Source of the DNA: Bacteroidota bacterium | GTDB lineage: Bacteria > Bacteroidota > Bacteroidia > B-17B0 > Aurantibacillaceae | Assembly (NCBI GenBank): GCA_947450025.1 | Contig: CANFTW010000015.1 | Coordinates: 1 to 64,000 of the forward strand | DNA length: 64,000 bases | Direction of reading: 5' to 3' | Shown: positions 14,134 to 24,047 of the stretch, one piece after another | Layout: every line of letters begins with the position of its first letter | How positions within the stretch are numbered: the first letter of the stretch is position 1 | Notes under the pieces: generated by a model | Database searches by the model: none | What the model was told of the DNA's origin: nothing | What the model saw: only the letters and a program-made list of their open reading frames with translations | Program-made: the position numbers and the translations under genes

Positions 14134-16569
14134 ATGATTAAAACATTTCTATTCGTATTTCTTGTTTTTACATCGTTTATTTCTCTTGCTCAAACGGGGA
14201 CAGGCGTTTTAAAAGGTAATATTTCTGATAAGGAATCAAAAGAGCCAATTATTGGAGCTACGATTCAATTATTGAATGATTTGTCAAAAGGAACAGCAAC
14301 AGATATTGAAGGAAACTATGTATTGGTTTTAGATACAGGCTATTATAAAATTTTATGCAGTTATTTGGGATTGCAAAGCGATACCTTTTCGGTGACAATA
14401 AAGGAAAATCAAATTTCACAAAAAAACATTGTTCTTAAACAAGTCGCTAAAACATTGGAAACCGTTGTTGTTTCCTCTGGTAAATTTGAGCAAAAGATAG
14501 AAGAATTAACTGTATCCATGGAAGTGATTAAGCCAAACTTAATTCAAAACAAAAATACTACAAGTATTGAAACTGCTCTTGAGCAAGTGCCAGGCTTGTC
14601 AATTATTGATAACGATCCTCAAATAAGAGGAGGGAGTGGTTTTACATTTGGTGTAGGAAGTCGAGTAGCTATTGTGGTGGATGGCGTGCCTTTATTGAGT
14701 GGAGATGCTGGTCGACCAGAGTGGAGTTATATTCCAGTTGAAAATATTGAACAAATTGAAGTCATAAAGGGAGCTTCCTCTGTATTATATGGTTCATCTG
14801 CGCTAAACGGCGTTATCAGTATTCGATCAGCGTATCCTAGAGCTAAACCTAAAACAAGTATTAATTATTCAGCAGGAAATTATAGCCTTCCAAAAGCTCC
14901 TGCAGAAAATTGGTACAATAAATCAATTCCAGGTTTTACAAATTTAAATTTATTCCACTCTCGAATTATTAATAATAATTTAGATTTTGTAATCGGAGCT
15001 AATTTTAATATGGATCAAGGTTATATTGGACCGCCGCCGCCTGCGCCTTATTTAGACCCGGTTTTTAAAAAAGCCTTATTAATGGAAGATTCTATTCATA
15101 CTTTCTCTAATAATGATATGATTAAGCAAAGAGGAAGGGTAAATATGAATTTACGTTACAGATCTAAAAAAATACCTGGATTAAATTATGGTGTCAATAC
15201 AAATTTCATGTTAAACAAAACTAATATGGTATTCGCCTGGTTTGATGATTCATTAGGCTTGTATAAAGGTTATCCGGGAGCCGTATTTTTAGAGGACCAA
15301 ACCTTATATAATGTAGACCCATTTATTAAATACACAACCAAAAATGGCTTAAGTCATAGTCTTCAAACCCGAGTTTTTCATTCTGATAATGTGATTTCTA
15401 ATAATCAATCTAATAAAGGAACGATGTTTTATGGAGAATACCAATTACAACGTAAATTTAAGAGTATTGATTTAAATTTTACAGGGGGGATCGTTGGTAA
15501 TGTTTCTTATTCAAAATCACGATTATATGTATCGAGTGGAAGTCCTGAAAACAAAATCGTGAATGCCTCTGGATATTTGCAATTAGATAAAAAGTTTTGG
15601 AGAATATTGAATTTATCAGGAGGGGTTAGATATGAGTTTTTTAAAATGAATGATTTAAATAGCGTCGTGGCTCCTATTTACAGAGCAGGAGCAAATTTAC
15701 AATTAACTAGAGGAACATTTATCCGCTCTTCATATGGACAAGGATTTAGGTATCCTACAATAACGGAACGTTATATTACTACAAAAGCTGGATTATTTGG
15801 TATTTTCCCGAATCCAGATTTAAAACCAGAAACCAGTAGTAGTTTCGAAATTGGATTAAAGCAAGGTTTTAAATTAGGTAATTGCAAAGGATTCTTTGAT
15901 ATCGCCGGTTTTTATCAAAAATATCATAATACGATTGAGTACTTGTTTGGCGTTTGGGACCCTAATGTTTCGGTGGTTGGGTTTAAGTTCTTAAATACAG
16001 GAGATTCTCGAGTACGTGGAATAGATATGTCTTTAGCGGCAACTACCCCAGAAACGAATAAACGCTTTGGTGTAGCTGCACTTATTGGATATACCTATAT
16101 AGAGCCTGTTAGTCTAACACCTGATAGTGTTTATGCAAGAGATAAATCTTTAGGAGGCTTCGGTCAAAATTTAAGTTACAAATCCAGTAGTATGGACACA
16201 ACAGATAATATTTTAAAATATCGTTTTAAACATATGTTTAAAGCTGATATTGAATTTAAAATTTACCGTTTTTCATTTGGTGTTAGTAATAAGTATTATA
16301 GTAAAATGCAAAATATTGATAGAGCTTTTCATGATGTGGAAGTTTTAACTGATGGGTTTTATCCACATATTGACCGAATAAAAGGAGTGAAATATTGGGA
16401 AACTCATTTATTTATTAGTGTATGGGATGCTCGTTTAAGTTATAAAATTACTGAAAAGCAAAAACTTTCATTAGTTTGTAATAATTTACTAAATGAAACG
16501 TATTCTTTGAGACCACTAAAAATAGAGTCTCCTAGAACGACGGCCTTACAATACGTGTTAACGTTTTAA
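14134..16569 (+). CDS. TonB-dependent receptor with carboxypeptidase-regulatory-like domain
   Basis: The 811-residue outer-membrane receptor has a signal peptide (about 1-20, ending SLAQT) and a CarboxypepD_reg-like domain (about 23-105). The plug follows (about 120-225, with QVPGLSIIDNDPQIRGGSG and IEVIKGASSVLYGSSALNG), then a 22-strand-type barrel ending in an aromatic residue (ALQYVLTF). The missing SusD partner and single-receptor layout suggest siderophore, metal or cobalamin-type uptake rather than a SusCD polysaccharide system. The substrate cannot be read from the sequence. Confidence 0.88.
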   Translation: MIKTFLFVFLVFTSFISLAQTGTGVLKGNISDKESKEPIIGATIQLLNDLSKGTATDIEGNYVLVLDTGYYKILCSYLGLQSDTFSVTIKENQISQKNIVLKQVAKTLETVVVSSGKFEQKIEELTVSMEVIKPNLIQNKNTTSIETALEQVPGLSIIDNDPQIRGGSGFTFGVGSRVAIVVDGVPLLSGDAGRPEWSYIPVENIEQIEVIKGASSVLYGSSALNGVISIRSAYPRAKPKTSINYSAGNYSLPKAPAENWYNKSIPGFTNLNLFHSRIINNNLDFVIGANFNMDQGYIGPPPPAPYLDPVFKKALLMEDSIHTFSNNDMIKQRGRVNMNLRYRSKKIPGLNYGVNTNFMLNKTNMVFAWFDDSLGLYKGYPGAVFLEDQTLYNVDPFIKYTTKNGLSHSLQTRVFHSDNVISNNQSNKGTMFYGEYQLQRKFKSIDLNFTGGIVGNVSYSKSRLYVSSGSPENKIVNASGYLQLDKKFWRILNLSGGVRYEFFKMNDLNSVVAPIYRAGANLQLTRGTFIRSSYGQGFRYPTITERYITTKAGLFGIFPNPDLKPETSSSFEIGLKQGFKLGNCKGFFDIAGFYQKYHNTIEYLFGVWDPNVSVVGFKFLNTGDSRVRGIDMSLAATTPETNKRFGVAALIGYTYIEPVSLTPDSVYARDKSLGGFGQNLSYKSSSMDTTDNILKYRFKHMFKADIEFKIYRFSFGVSNKYYSKMQNIDRAFHDVEVLTDGFYPHIDRIKGVKYWETHLFISVWDARLSYKITEKQKLSLVCNNLLNETYSLRPLKIESPRTTALQYVLTF

Positions 16570-16605
16570 AAACGTTTATTTTATAATTTAGTTCGGTTTA
16601 ATTCT

Positions 16606-16613
16606 TATTTTTG
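16606..16613 (+). promoter_or_regulatory. Putative -7 promoter box (TATTTTTG)
   Basis: TATTTTTG matches TAnnTTTG and lies 15 bp before the antiporter ATG at 16629. The -33 element is not clear. Confidence 0.45.
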
Positions 16614-16628
16614 TTATAAAGATTATTT

Positions 16629-18773
16629 ATGCATTTGTTTTCTGGAAAATTAGACGCCTTAAATCAGTTTTTTAGCCATTATTTACCAGTTAAAAATCCG
16701 GTATTAATTCTTGCATTAACTCTTTTAATTATATTATTTGCTCCACTCGTATTAAAGCGATTTCGTATTCCTGGAATTATTGGATTGATCATTGCAGGTG
16801 TTATCATTGGCCCAAATACCTTACATATTATTGAAAAATCTACAAGCTTTGAATTATTTAGTAAAACAGGCTTGTTGTATATTATGTTTCTTGCTGGGTT
16901 AGAAATAGATATGCAGGAATACAAACAAAATCGTTCTAAAAGCATTGTATTTGGCGCTTTCACATTTTTCATTCCCATTACCATAGGTTATTTGGTATGT
17001 GTTTATATTTTTCATTATTCTTTATGGCCTGCTTTATTGTTAGCAAGTATGTTTTCCACTCATACTCTATTAAGTTATCCCATTGTGAGTAATATGGGTA
17101 TTGTCAAAAATAGAGCGGTTCAAATTTCATTTGGAGGAACGATTATTACAGATAGTGCGGTCTTGATTTTATTAGGTGTCATTACTAATGTGGTAGGAGG
17201 TGAGATTGATTCTATGTTTTGGATAAGGTTAATATTATCCTTAGGACTGTTGGGATTTGCAGTATTGTATTTATTGCCAAAGGTGAGTCGATGGTTCTTT
17301 AGAAATATTGAAGGTCAGGGAAGTTCACAGTACATTTATGTTTTAGCAGTGGTATTTATATCTGGGTTCTTTTCCGAGTTAGCAGGAGTAGAACCAATTA
17401 TTGGAGCATTTTTAGCTGGATTAGCTTTAAACAGAGTAATTCCACATAATTCAGTATTAATGAATCGTGTAATTTTTATTGGAAATACCATCTTTATTCC
17501 ATTTTTCTTAATTAGTGCTGGAATGTTAGTTGATTTTACCTTGTTTTTTAAAGGAACCAATGCACTTGTTTTTGCTGGTATATTAAGTTTTGTAGCGCTT
17601 CTTACTAAATGGTTAGCTGCTCAAGCTACAGGCTTTATATATAAATATACCAAATATGAAAAAAGAGTCATGTTTGGTTTAAGTGCATCTCATGCCGCTG
17701 CAACATTAGCTGTGATTAAGGTGGGATATGATATTGGATTATTTGACCAAAATGTTATTAATGGAACTATCATCTTGATTTTAATTACATGCATGGTGAG
17801 TTCATTTGTCACAGAGCAAGCAGCTCGAAAAATTGCCATGACAGAAAAAGAAACTTCAAAAAAAATAATTGATAGAACAGAACGCATTTTAATACCAGTG
17901 AGTAATCCTGAAAATATTGCTAGGTTAATAGATTTGTCTTTGATTATTAAAGATGATAAGTCTCCTGAGCCTATTTATCCGCTGTCTATAGTAGAAGAAA
18001 ATGAAGATGCTGATGAAAAAATTAATGTTGTTAAAAAAGTAATTGACGGTGTAGTCGAACAAATTTCATCCGTTGATAAAAAAGTTCAGGTGCTTAAAAA
18101 AGTTGATTTAAGCATCGTTGATGGAATCGCCAGAACAGCGAAAGCCTATAGTATATCTGATATATTAATCAGTTGGAAAGCTCAACAAGGCTCAGGTAAT
18201 TTAATATTTGGAAGTATTGCTGATAATTTATTAGTTAAAACAAAACAATCTATTATTATTTCTAAAGTCATACAACCGCTTAATACATACAAAAGAATCA
18301 TTGTTTTATTATCTCCAAACTCAGAGTTGGAAAGTGGGTTTAATTTAGTTGTGCGTAAAATTAACGCTATCCTAAAACAAATGGGAAGTAATGTCGTGGT
18401 ATATGGCCAACAAAAGACGATCGAGGCATTTACAACATTAAACAAAGACAAGAGAAGAGAGTTTTATAATTACTTAATTGTACCTGGGTTTGAGGATAGT
18501 GATCTTGTAGATAAAGTTAAAGAGGATGATTTGTTTGTTTTTCTAAGTAGTAGAAAGCAAACCGTTTCTTTTGATTTTCATATTGATAATATGCCTAAAA
18601 CATTAAATAAAAATAACGAGTTTACGAGCTTTATTGTTTTTTATCCGGAATCATTAAAATCATTAAGTGACTCTCAAATTACAGAAATGACTGTTCCTGC
18701 AATTAAAGAAAATATCGAAAAAGTGATTCAGTTAAAGGATAAAATTAAAGATATTTTTAAAGGAGAAAAATAG
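16629..18773 (+). CDS. Cation:proton antiporter (CPA2/KefB-like) with C-terminal USP-like region
   Basis: The 714-residue protein has about 12-13 membrane helices in the first 405 residues, with the CPA2 pattern RFRIPGIIGLIIAGVIIGP at the start and an acidic inverted-repeat region (GTIITDSAVLILLGVI). The C-terminal 300 residues are soluble and resemble tandem UspA domains (ERILIPVSNPEN, then KRIIVLLSPNSELE) rather than TrkA-N. It probably exchanges Na+ or K+ for H+ and is gated by the cytosolic part. A short gap separates it from the convergent histidine kinase gene. Confidence 0.85.
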   Translation: MHLFSGKLDALNQFFSHYLPVKNPVLILALTLLIILFAPLVLKRFRIPGIIGLIIAGVIIGPNTLHIIEKSTSFELFSKTGLLYIMFLAGLEIDMQEYKQNRSKSIVFGAFTFFIPITIGYLVCVYIFHYSLWPALLLASMFSTHTLLSYPIVSNMGIVKNRAVQISFGGTIITDSAVLILLGVITNVVGGEIDSMFWIRLILSLGLLGFAVLYLLPKVSRWFFRNIEGQGSSQYIYVLAVVFISGFFSELAGVEPIIGAFLAGLALNRVIPHNSVLMNRVIFIGNTIFIPFFLISAGMLVDFTLFFKGTNALVFAGILSFVALLTKWLAAQATGFIYKYTKYEKRVMFGLSASHAAATLAVIKVGYDIGLFDQNVINGTIILILITCMVSSFVTEQAARKIAMTEKETSKKIIDRTERILIPVSNPENIARLIDLSLIIKDDKSPEPIYPLSIVEENEDADEKINVVKKVIDGVVEQISSVDKKVQVLKKVDLSIVDGIARTAKAYSISDILISWKAQQGSGNLIFGSIADNLLVKTKQSIIISKVIQPLNTYKRIIVLLSPNSELESGFNLVVRKINAILKQMGSNVVVYGQQKTIEAFTTLNKDKRREFYNYLIVPGFEDSDLVDKVKEDDLFVFLSSRKQTVSFDFHIDNMPKTLNKNNEFTSFIVFYPESLKSLSDSQITEMTVPAIKENIEKVIQLKDKIKDIFKGEK

Positions 18774-18802
18774 TTTTTTAATTTTTTAATAAGTAATGAT
18801 GC

Positions 18803-19855
18803 TTATGAATTCCCTCTTTTTAAGGTAAACGATATGGTTGTCCCTTCATTTAATTTACTTGTAATATCTATCGTTTCTCCATGAGCTTCAATAATATGTT
18901 TCACAATAGCTAAGCCCAATCCTGTACCTCCCTGTTCTCGACTTCTTCCTTTGTCAACTCTATAAAAACGTTCAAATAAACGTGGGAGATGTTTTTCATC
19001 AATACCAATACCATTGTCTTTTAATTCAATAATAACCTGCTCGTCAAATAAATTTAATGAAATACTTGATTTGCCATTTTCTTTGCCGTATTTAATGCTA
19101 TTAGTTACAAGGTTTACCAATACTTGTCGTATTCTAAATTTATCTGCTTTAACTAAAATAGCTTTATCGTATTTTTTAGCTAATTGGAGTTTAATGCCTT
19201 TTTTTGCTGCTAATAATTCAAGTGCTTCAATAACATCCTTTACTTGCTGCGCAATATCGTATAACTCTAACTCCAATTCTAATGTCCCCACTTCCAGTTG
19301 AGAAATAGTTTCTAAATCATCAATAATTTGAATCATTCGATCAACACTTTTATCGGCTCTTTTTAAATACTCAACATTGATCGATGGATCGTTTATGCCT
19401 CCATCAATTAAAGTTGATAGATAGCCTTGTATATTAAAAATAGGTGTTTTTAATTCATGAGAGACATTGCCCAAAAACTCCTTTCTGTAACTGTCTAAAT
19501 TTCTATTTTGTTCAGCTTCTTTAAATCGCTCTTGGGCTAATTTTTTTATTTCATCTTCTAATCGATCTAAAGAATCTACTTCATCTAATTGAAATTCTGT
19601 ATTAGGAATTTCCTTTGGTTGTTGCGCTTTTACTAATAAGTAAAGTTTGTCAATTTTTTCAAAAATCACATGGTTAAATAAATAGTAAATAATAAAGAAA
19701 CTAATTAGAAAAGAGATGAAAAAACAGAGTAATCCAACAGCTAAATCAAATTGACTGTTTATTTTATACGAAATAAAAGATATAAGCGTAGTTTGTATAA
19801 TCGCAGAAACTGTACTTAAAGTAATCGTTAATGCGGGTGTTTTTAGAGAGGTCAT
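18803..19855 (-). CDS. Sensor histidine kinase, two membrane helices, PhoR-like
   Basis: The 350-residue protein has two N-terminal membrane helices (about 12-30 and 38-60) with almost no loop between them. A linker helix is followed by HisKA with H133 in VSHELKTP and an HATPase_c domain (NLVTNSIKYG, DNGIGI and the GGTGLGLAIV lid). It autophosphorylates and should pass phosphate to a response regulator. None is encoded next to it, which is unusual for this PhoR-like type. The lack of a periplasmic domain suggests it senses within the membrane or cytosol. Confidence 0.88.
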   Translation of the reverse strand: MTSLKTPALTITLSTVSAIIQTTLISFISYKINSQFDLAVGLLCFFISFLISFFIIYYLFNHVIFEKIDKLYLLVKAQQPKEIPNTEFQLDEVDSLDRLEDEIKKLAQERFKEAEQNRNLDSYRKEFLGNVSHELKTPIFNIQGYLSTLIDGGINDPSINVEYLKRADKSVDRMIQIIDDLETISQLEVGTLELELELYDIAQQVKDVIEALELLAAKKGIKLQLAKKYDKAILVKADKFRIRQVLVNLVTNSIKYGKENGKSSISLNLFDEQVIIELKDNGIGIDEKHLPRLFERFYRVDKGRSREQGGTGLGLAIVKHIIEAHGETIDITSKLNEGTTISFTLKRGNS

Positions 19856-19913
19856 AATTTATCTGATTACGAATATCGAAAGTGCAAATAATTACTCAAT
19901 AAAAAAACATCTT

Positions 19914-21254
19914 TTAGTTTTTATCTAATTTAATAAATTCTTTATAAAAGAATTTCTCTTGAGTACTTTCAAATGGTCTGTAAACATAATAAACATAGCC
20001 ATCATGTATTTTTATTTTATCTGCGCTATGAAATTGCAGGTTGTATTTACCTTCTATTTGACCATTTGTAGAGCTAATTAATTTTAGGTATTTATGGCCA
20101 TTTTTATCATAAACCGCATAAATTAAATCTTCAATATCATCTTTTAGCATCTTATTTTTCCATTCTTTCCAATTTTTCGGATGATTATAATCAATCGCAA
20201 TTGAATCGATTTTTGTTCCATTGGTTGAAAGGTGGTATAATTTGTTTTTGTAGTGATCAAAAATGCAAATAGTATCCTTTATTATATATAAAGGAGCATA
20301 TAAAGGTTCATAAAACATGCTTTTAGTAAAACCACTCATGAGCGAGGCTACAATATGTTTATCAGTGTTTAATTGCATTGCCAGTCTTCTAGCTGCAAGT
20401 TTTTCTTTAGGCATTAATGAATAATATTCAAAATTATAGGCATGCATTAATTCAGGATCTTCAATAGTGTGTAATTGTTGTTTCGTACTATCTTGTTCAT
20501 TATAACTGAAATAATTAAATAAGGGATAATCTTTCCAGTAATCAGAAAAAATGATTTTACCATTAATTGTATCGATAATTGGTTTTATGAATGCATTGAC
20601 ATCTTGAATAGCCAGAGGCACTAATAAAAATCGATCGTGATATAAGCTCACCCGATAGATGTAATTTTTGCAAATAAGATTAGTATATCCCATGTAGTCA
20701 TGATAAAATTCTTTTGCTTCTCCACCTTCTTTTGGAACAAAATAAGTCGTTAAAATATTTCCTTTAGCATCAATTAATTTAAGTTCTGCTTTTTCTAAAT
20801 TTTTTTCTGAAGTCAATAAAATGTATTTGTCTTCATAGAAATCAAAATCATACACACTATAGCTGGGAGATCCAAATAAGGTATCTGGTTTAAAGGAGCT
20901 GTATATTGAAACTGTATCAATTAAAGTATATTGTTTCGCTAATTGAATTAATAAAAATACAGAATCTTGCCCTTCATTTATATCAATTTCTTTCACACGA
21001 CTTGTGTAGCCTAATAATTTGAATAAAATGGAAATGTGTTTCTTTGAAGGAATAGAAAATGTAAAAGTTCCGTTTTTATTACTAGAACTGCCATAGTTAG
21101 AGTTTTGTACTTGAATTGAAACGTATTGTAAATTTTTGTTAGAGCCTATTTCACTAACTTTTCCATAAATTGTAATTGATTGTTGTGCTTTTAATGAAAT
21201 TGTATTACAAAATAAATACAGGCTAATAAATAGATATGTTTTTAGAATGTTCAT
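19914..21254 (-). CDS. Exported protein with carboxypeptidase-regulatory-like domain and beta-propeller
   Basis: With the ATG at 21254 (MNILKTYLFISLYLF) the protein has a clean signal peptide ending LKAQQ; the in-frame ATG at 21272 would only add six polar residues. A CarboxypepD_reg-like beta-sandwich follows (about 22-105, with ITIYGKVSEIG). The remainder is repetitive beta-structure, like the '6-bladed beta-propeller' proteins of Bacteroidota. Export to the periplasm or surface is expected. The role is unknown. It lies upstream of the histidine kinase gene on the same strand with a 58-bp gap. Confidence 0.7.
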   Translation of the reverse strand: MNILKTYLFISLYLFCNTISLKAQQSITIYGKVSEIGSNKNLQYVSIQVQNSNYGSSSNKNGTFTFSIPSKKHISILFKLLGYTSRVKEIDINEGQDSVFLLIQLAKQYTLIDTVSIYSSFKPDTLFGSPSYSVYDFDFYEDKYILLTSEKNLEKAELKLIDAKGNILTTYFVPKEGGEAKEFYHDYMGYTNLICKNYIYRVSLYHDRFLLVPLAIQDVNAFIKPIIDTINGKIIFSDYWKDYPLFNYFSYNEQDSTKQQLHTIEDPELMHAYNFEYYSLMPKEKLAARRLAMQLNTDKHIVASLMSGFTKSMFYEPLYAPLYIIKDTICIFDHYKNKLYHLSTNGTKIDSIAIDYNHPKNWKEWKNKMLKDDIEDLIYAVYDKNGHKYLKLISSTNGQIEGKYNLQFHSADKIKIHDGYVYYVYRPFESTQEKFFYKEFIKLDKN

Positions 21255-21332
21255 TTGAATAATAGACGTCACTATTAAATTATTCCATAATAAATTTTAT
21301 AAAAAAAATTATTAATGATTTATTTAATCTCA

Positions 21333-22211
21333 TTAATTTTTGGTTCTTTTATGCTTCCAACGTCGGTGACTCCATAACCAAATCTCTGGTTGAGCGATGA
21401 TATCTTTTTCTAATTTTTTAGTGTGTAATTCTGAAATTTCACCTTCCTTAGTATTTTTAGGATCTTGAACTAAAAACTCACAGTTAGCCTCATAATACCC
21501 TCGTTTTACTTTATTAATAGTTACATACACAACCGGATAATTTAATTTTTGAGCAATCTTTTCTGTTCCCCAAAACACAGGGGTGTCTTGATTTAAAAAG
21601 GTAGTCCAATAAGCTCCTTCTGGAGATGGAGTTTGGTCAGCAATAAAAGCAGTCGCACTTACAGAATGTCTGTTTTTTATCATTTCTCTCATGGTATCTT
21701 TCATAGCATAAAGTTTAGTGCCAAATCGGGTACGCATGTTGTACATTAATTTGTCAAAATGTTTATTTGATAATGGATGATAAATCACATATAGTTGCTG
21801 AGGATTGATTAAACTAAATGAATTACCTGCCCATTCCCAATTTCCGAAATGCCCCATCACCAAAATACATGATTTTTTTTCATCATTTAATTGTTTAAAT
21901 ATAGCTTTTGATTTTTCACTCAACGAACATCGTTTAATAGATTCTTCTTTAGAAATAGTTAATGTTTTAAGTGTTTCTAGGAATAAATCACATAAATAAT
22001 GATAAAATTTTTTCTCAATATCTTTTAACTCTTGATGTGTTTTTTCAGGGAATGAGTTTTTAAGATTTTCATACACTACTTTTTTTCGGTATCCAATGAC
22101 ACGATATAATAAAAAATAAACTCCATCAGAAACCAAATAAAATATGGGAAATGGTAAAATGGAAATTAGATATAATAATGGTAATATGATGTAAAATCCA
22201 ATAGAACTCAT
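21333..22211 (-). CDS. LpxL/HtrB-like lipid A acyltransferase
   Basis: The protein belongs to the lysophospholipid/lipid A late acyltransferase group. It has an N-terminal membrane anchor (SSIGFYIILPLLYLI), the catalytic HX4E motif in MGHFGNWEWAG, and conserved regions YHPLSN and AFIADQTPSPEG. It adds a secondary acyl chain to lipid A on the inner membrane. I favour the ATG at 22211 (MSSIGFYI, 292 residues), which fits the family N-terminus; upstream in-frame ATGs at 22226 and 22247 are possible. It is divergent from the PorE-like gene. Confidence 0.85.
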   Translation of the reverse strand: MSSIGFYIILPLLYLISILPFPIFYLVSDGVYFLLYRVIGYRKKVVYENLKNSFPEKTHQELKDIEKKFYHYLCDLFLETLKTLTISKEESIKRCSLSEKSKAIFKQLNDEKKSCILVMGHFGNWEWAGNSFSLINPQQLYVIYHPLSNKHFDKLMYNMRTRFGTKLYAMKDTMREMIKNRHSVSATAFIADQTPSPEGAYWTTFLNQDTPVFWGTEKIAQKLNYPVVYVTINKVKRGYYEANCEFLVQDPKNTKEGEISELHTKKLEKDIIAQPEIWLWSHRRWKHKRTKN

Positions 22212-22325
22212 GGTATAAAAATACATAATATTAAGAAACGAGGCCATTTTTTACACAATTAATCATCTTTTTAAATCATTTTTTATATATTTATGAGCAA
22301 GAATTTTATTTATACCTATTTGAAA

Positions 22326-23936
22326 ATGAAGAAATTTATTACCACAGTTTGCCTTTTAGCCTTAATCTCTAATGTTTATTCAATTGATGCACCAGATCAA
22401 GTGAAAATGGTTTTAGCAAAGCAAAAATTATATGCAGGACAATACATAGGCGCTTTAACTATTTATAAAGAGGTGCTACAAAAATATCCGGATGATGCGG
22501 TTGTATTGTATTATGTTGGGTATTGTAATTTTCAACTTAAAAAAACAGATATTGCTACAGAGAATTTAAAGAAAGCATTAGCGACGAACAAGGATGTTAA
22601 ACCTGAAACTCATTTATTATTAGGTAAAATTTATTTATCTGAAGAAAAAATTGATGAGGCTTTAGTAGAATTTAATACATACAAATCTTCCGTTAATACT
22701 AAATCTGCCGAAATGGAAGATGTTGATGTTTTTATGGCTCACTGTAACAATGCAAAAAAAATGATGTTAACACCAGTTGACGTTAAAATCGAGAATTTAA
22801 GTTCTACCATTAATTCTAAATATGATGAACAAACTCCTTGTATAAGTGCTGATGGGCGTAAATTAGTATTTAATACTCGTCGTCCAGAAACAACCGATTC
22901 GCCAGTTGATATTGAAGGGGATGGGAAGTACTTTCAAGATATTTATATATCTAATTGGGATACAATTAATAAAAAATGGCTTCCAGCAGAAGAGGTGCCA
23001 GGTAACGTGAATACACCTGCTCATGATGCTTGTACAAGTATTTCTCCAGACGGTAAACAAATTTTTATATACAAAAATGATATATCAGACAATGAATCAA
23101 GAGGTGGAGATGTTTTTGTTTCAAAGGTAGTTAACAACAAATGGAAGTCTCCTGAATCTTTAGGGAAACCAATTAATACATCTTATTGGGAAGGTGGAGC
23201 ATGTATTTCACCTGACGGGAAGACTTTGTATTTTATTAGTGAGCGTAAAGGCGGTTATGGCAGAGGTGATATTTACATGGTAAAACGCATTAGTAAAACT
23301 GAATGGGGTAAGCCAGTTAATCTTGGTCCAGAAATTAATTCCGAATTCGATGAGGTAGGGGCATTTTTAGCACCTGATGGAAAAACATTATTTTTCTCTT
23401 CAGATGGAAAAGGCTCAATGGGGTCTTATGATATTTTTAAAACAACATTAGAAGGCGATAAATGGACTAAACCAGTAAATATTGGATTTCCTATTAATAC
23501 GGTTTATAAAGACGGACCATTGGTCATTAGCGCAGATGCTAAAGTCGCTTATTTTGCAAGTGAACGCAAGGGTGGGTTAGGAGAAAGTGATATTTACATG
23601 GCTGATTTATCAAATTATGGTATTTTAGAAAAAGATGGTAAGAAGAAAACGGATACAGGTCTTAGTATTTTAAAAGGAACTATTAGAGATGGATTTCAAG
23701 GTACTGGTATTGCAGCAGTTGATGTTCAAATTTTGGATGGGACAGGAAGTGTTGTGGCTTCAACTGTAACAAATGAAAATGGAGAATATTTTATTACATT
23801 AAAAGGAGGTGTAACTTATAGCATTAAAGTGGTTAAAAAAGGCTATAAAACAGCTACCGAAACAGTAGAATTAAAAATCGGAAAAACAGAACCTTTCTCT
23901 TTAGAAAAACAAATTATGTTGAATAAAGAAAAATAA
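22326..23936 (+). CDS. PorE-like TPR / PD40 beta-propeller / carboxypeptidase-regulatory protein
   Basis: From the ATG at 22326 (MKKFITTVCLLALISNVYS, a signal peptide) the protein has 536 residues. It carries TPR helices (about 25-130), a PD40 (WD40-like) propeller with repeats such as ISPDGKQIFIYKND, ISPDGKTLYFISERKGG and ISADAKVAYFASERKGG (about 150-440), and a CarboxypepD_reg-like domain at the end. This is the domain order of PorE of the T9SS but without its C-terminal OmpA peptidoglycan-binding domain. An upstream in-frame ATG at 22293 would spoil the signal peptide. It may be a T9SS accessory protein or a paralogue. Confidence 0.75.
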   Translation: MKKFITTVCLLALISNVYSIDAPDQVKMVLAKQKLYAGQYIGALTIYKEVLQKYPDDAVVLYYVGYCNFQLKKTDIATENLKKALATNKDVKPETHLLLGKIYLSEEKIDEALVEFNTYKSSVNTKSAEMEDVDVFMAHCNNAKKMMLTPVDVKIENLSSTINSKYDEQTPCISADGRKLVFNTRRPETTDSPVDIEGDGKYFQDIYISNWDTINKKWLPAEEVPGNVNTPAHDACTSISPDGKQIFIYKNDISDNESRGGDVFVSKVVNNKWKSPESLGKPINTSYWEGGACISPDGKTLYFISERKGGYGRGDIYMVKRISKTEWGKPVNLGPEINSEFDEVGAFLAPDGKTLFFSSDGKGSMGSYDIFKTTLEGDKWTKPVNIGFPINTVYKDGPLVISADAKVAYFASERKGGLGESDIYMADLSNYGILEKDGKKKTDTGLSILKGTIRDGFQGTGIAAVDVQILDGTGSVVASTVTNENGEYFITLKGGVTYSIKVVKKGYKTATETVELKIGKTEPFSLEKQIMLNKEK

Positions 23937-23954
23937 TACTCATTTAAAATAGTT

Positions 23955-23987
23955 AAAACGCCGACAATACTGTTGGCGTTTTTTGTT
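23955..23987 (+). terminator. Rho-independent terminator
   Basis: A 10-bp stem AACGCCGACA / TGTTGGCGTT (one G-T pair) with loop ATAC is followed by T-rich sequence. It ends the PorE-like gene. Confidence 0.85.
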
Positions 23988-24047
23988 TCATTAAAAAATG
24001 AATGATTCGATTTAAAGTGTAAAATTTATGTATCTTAAACGTCTATT

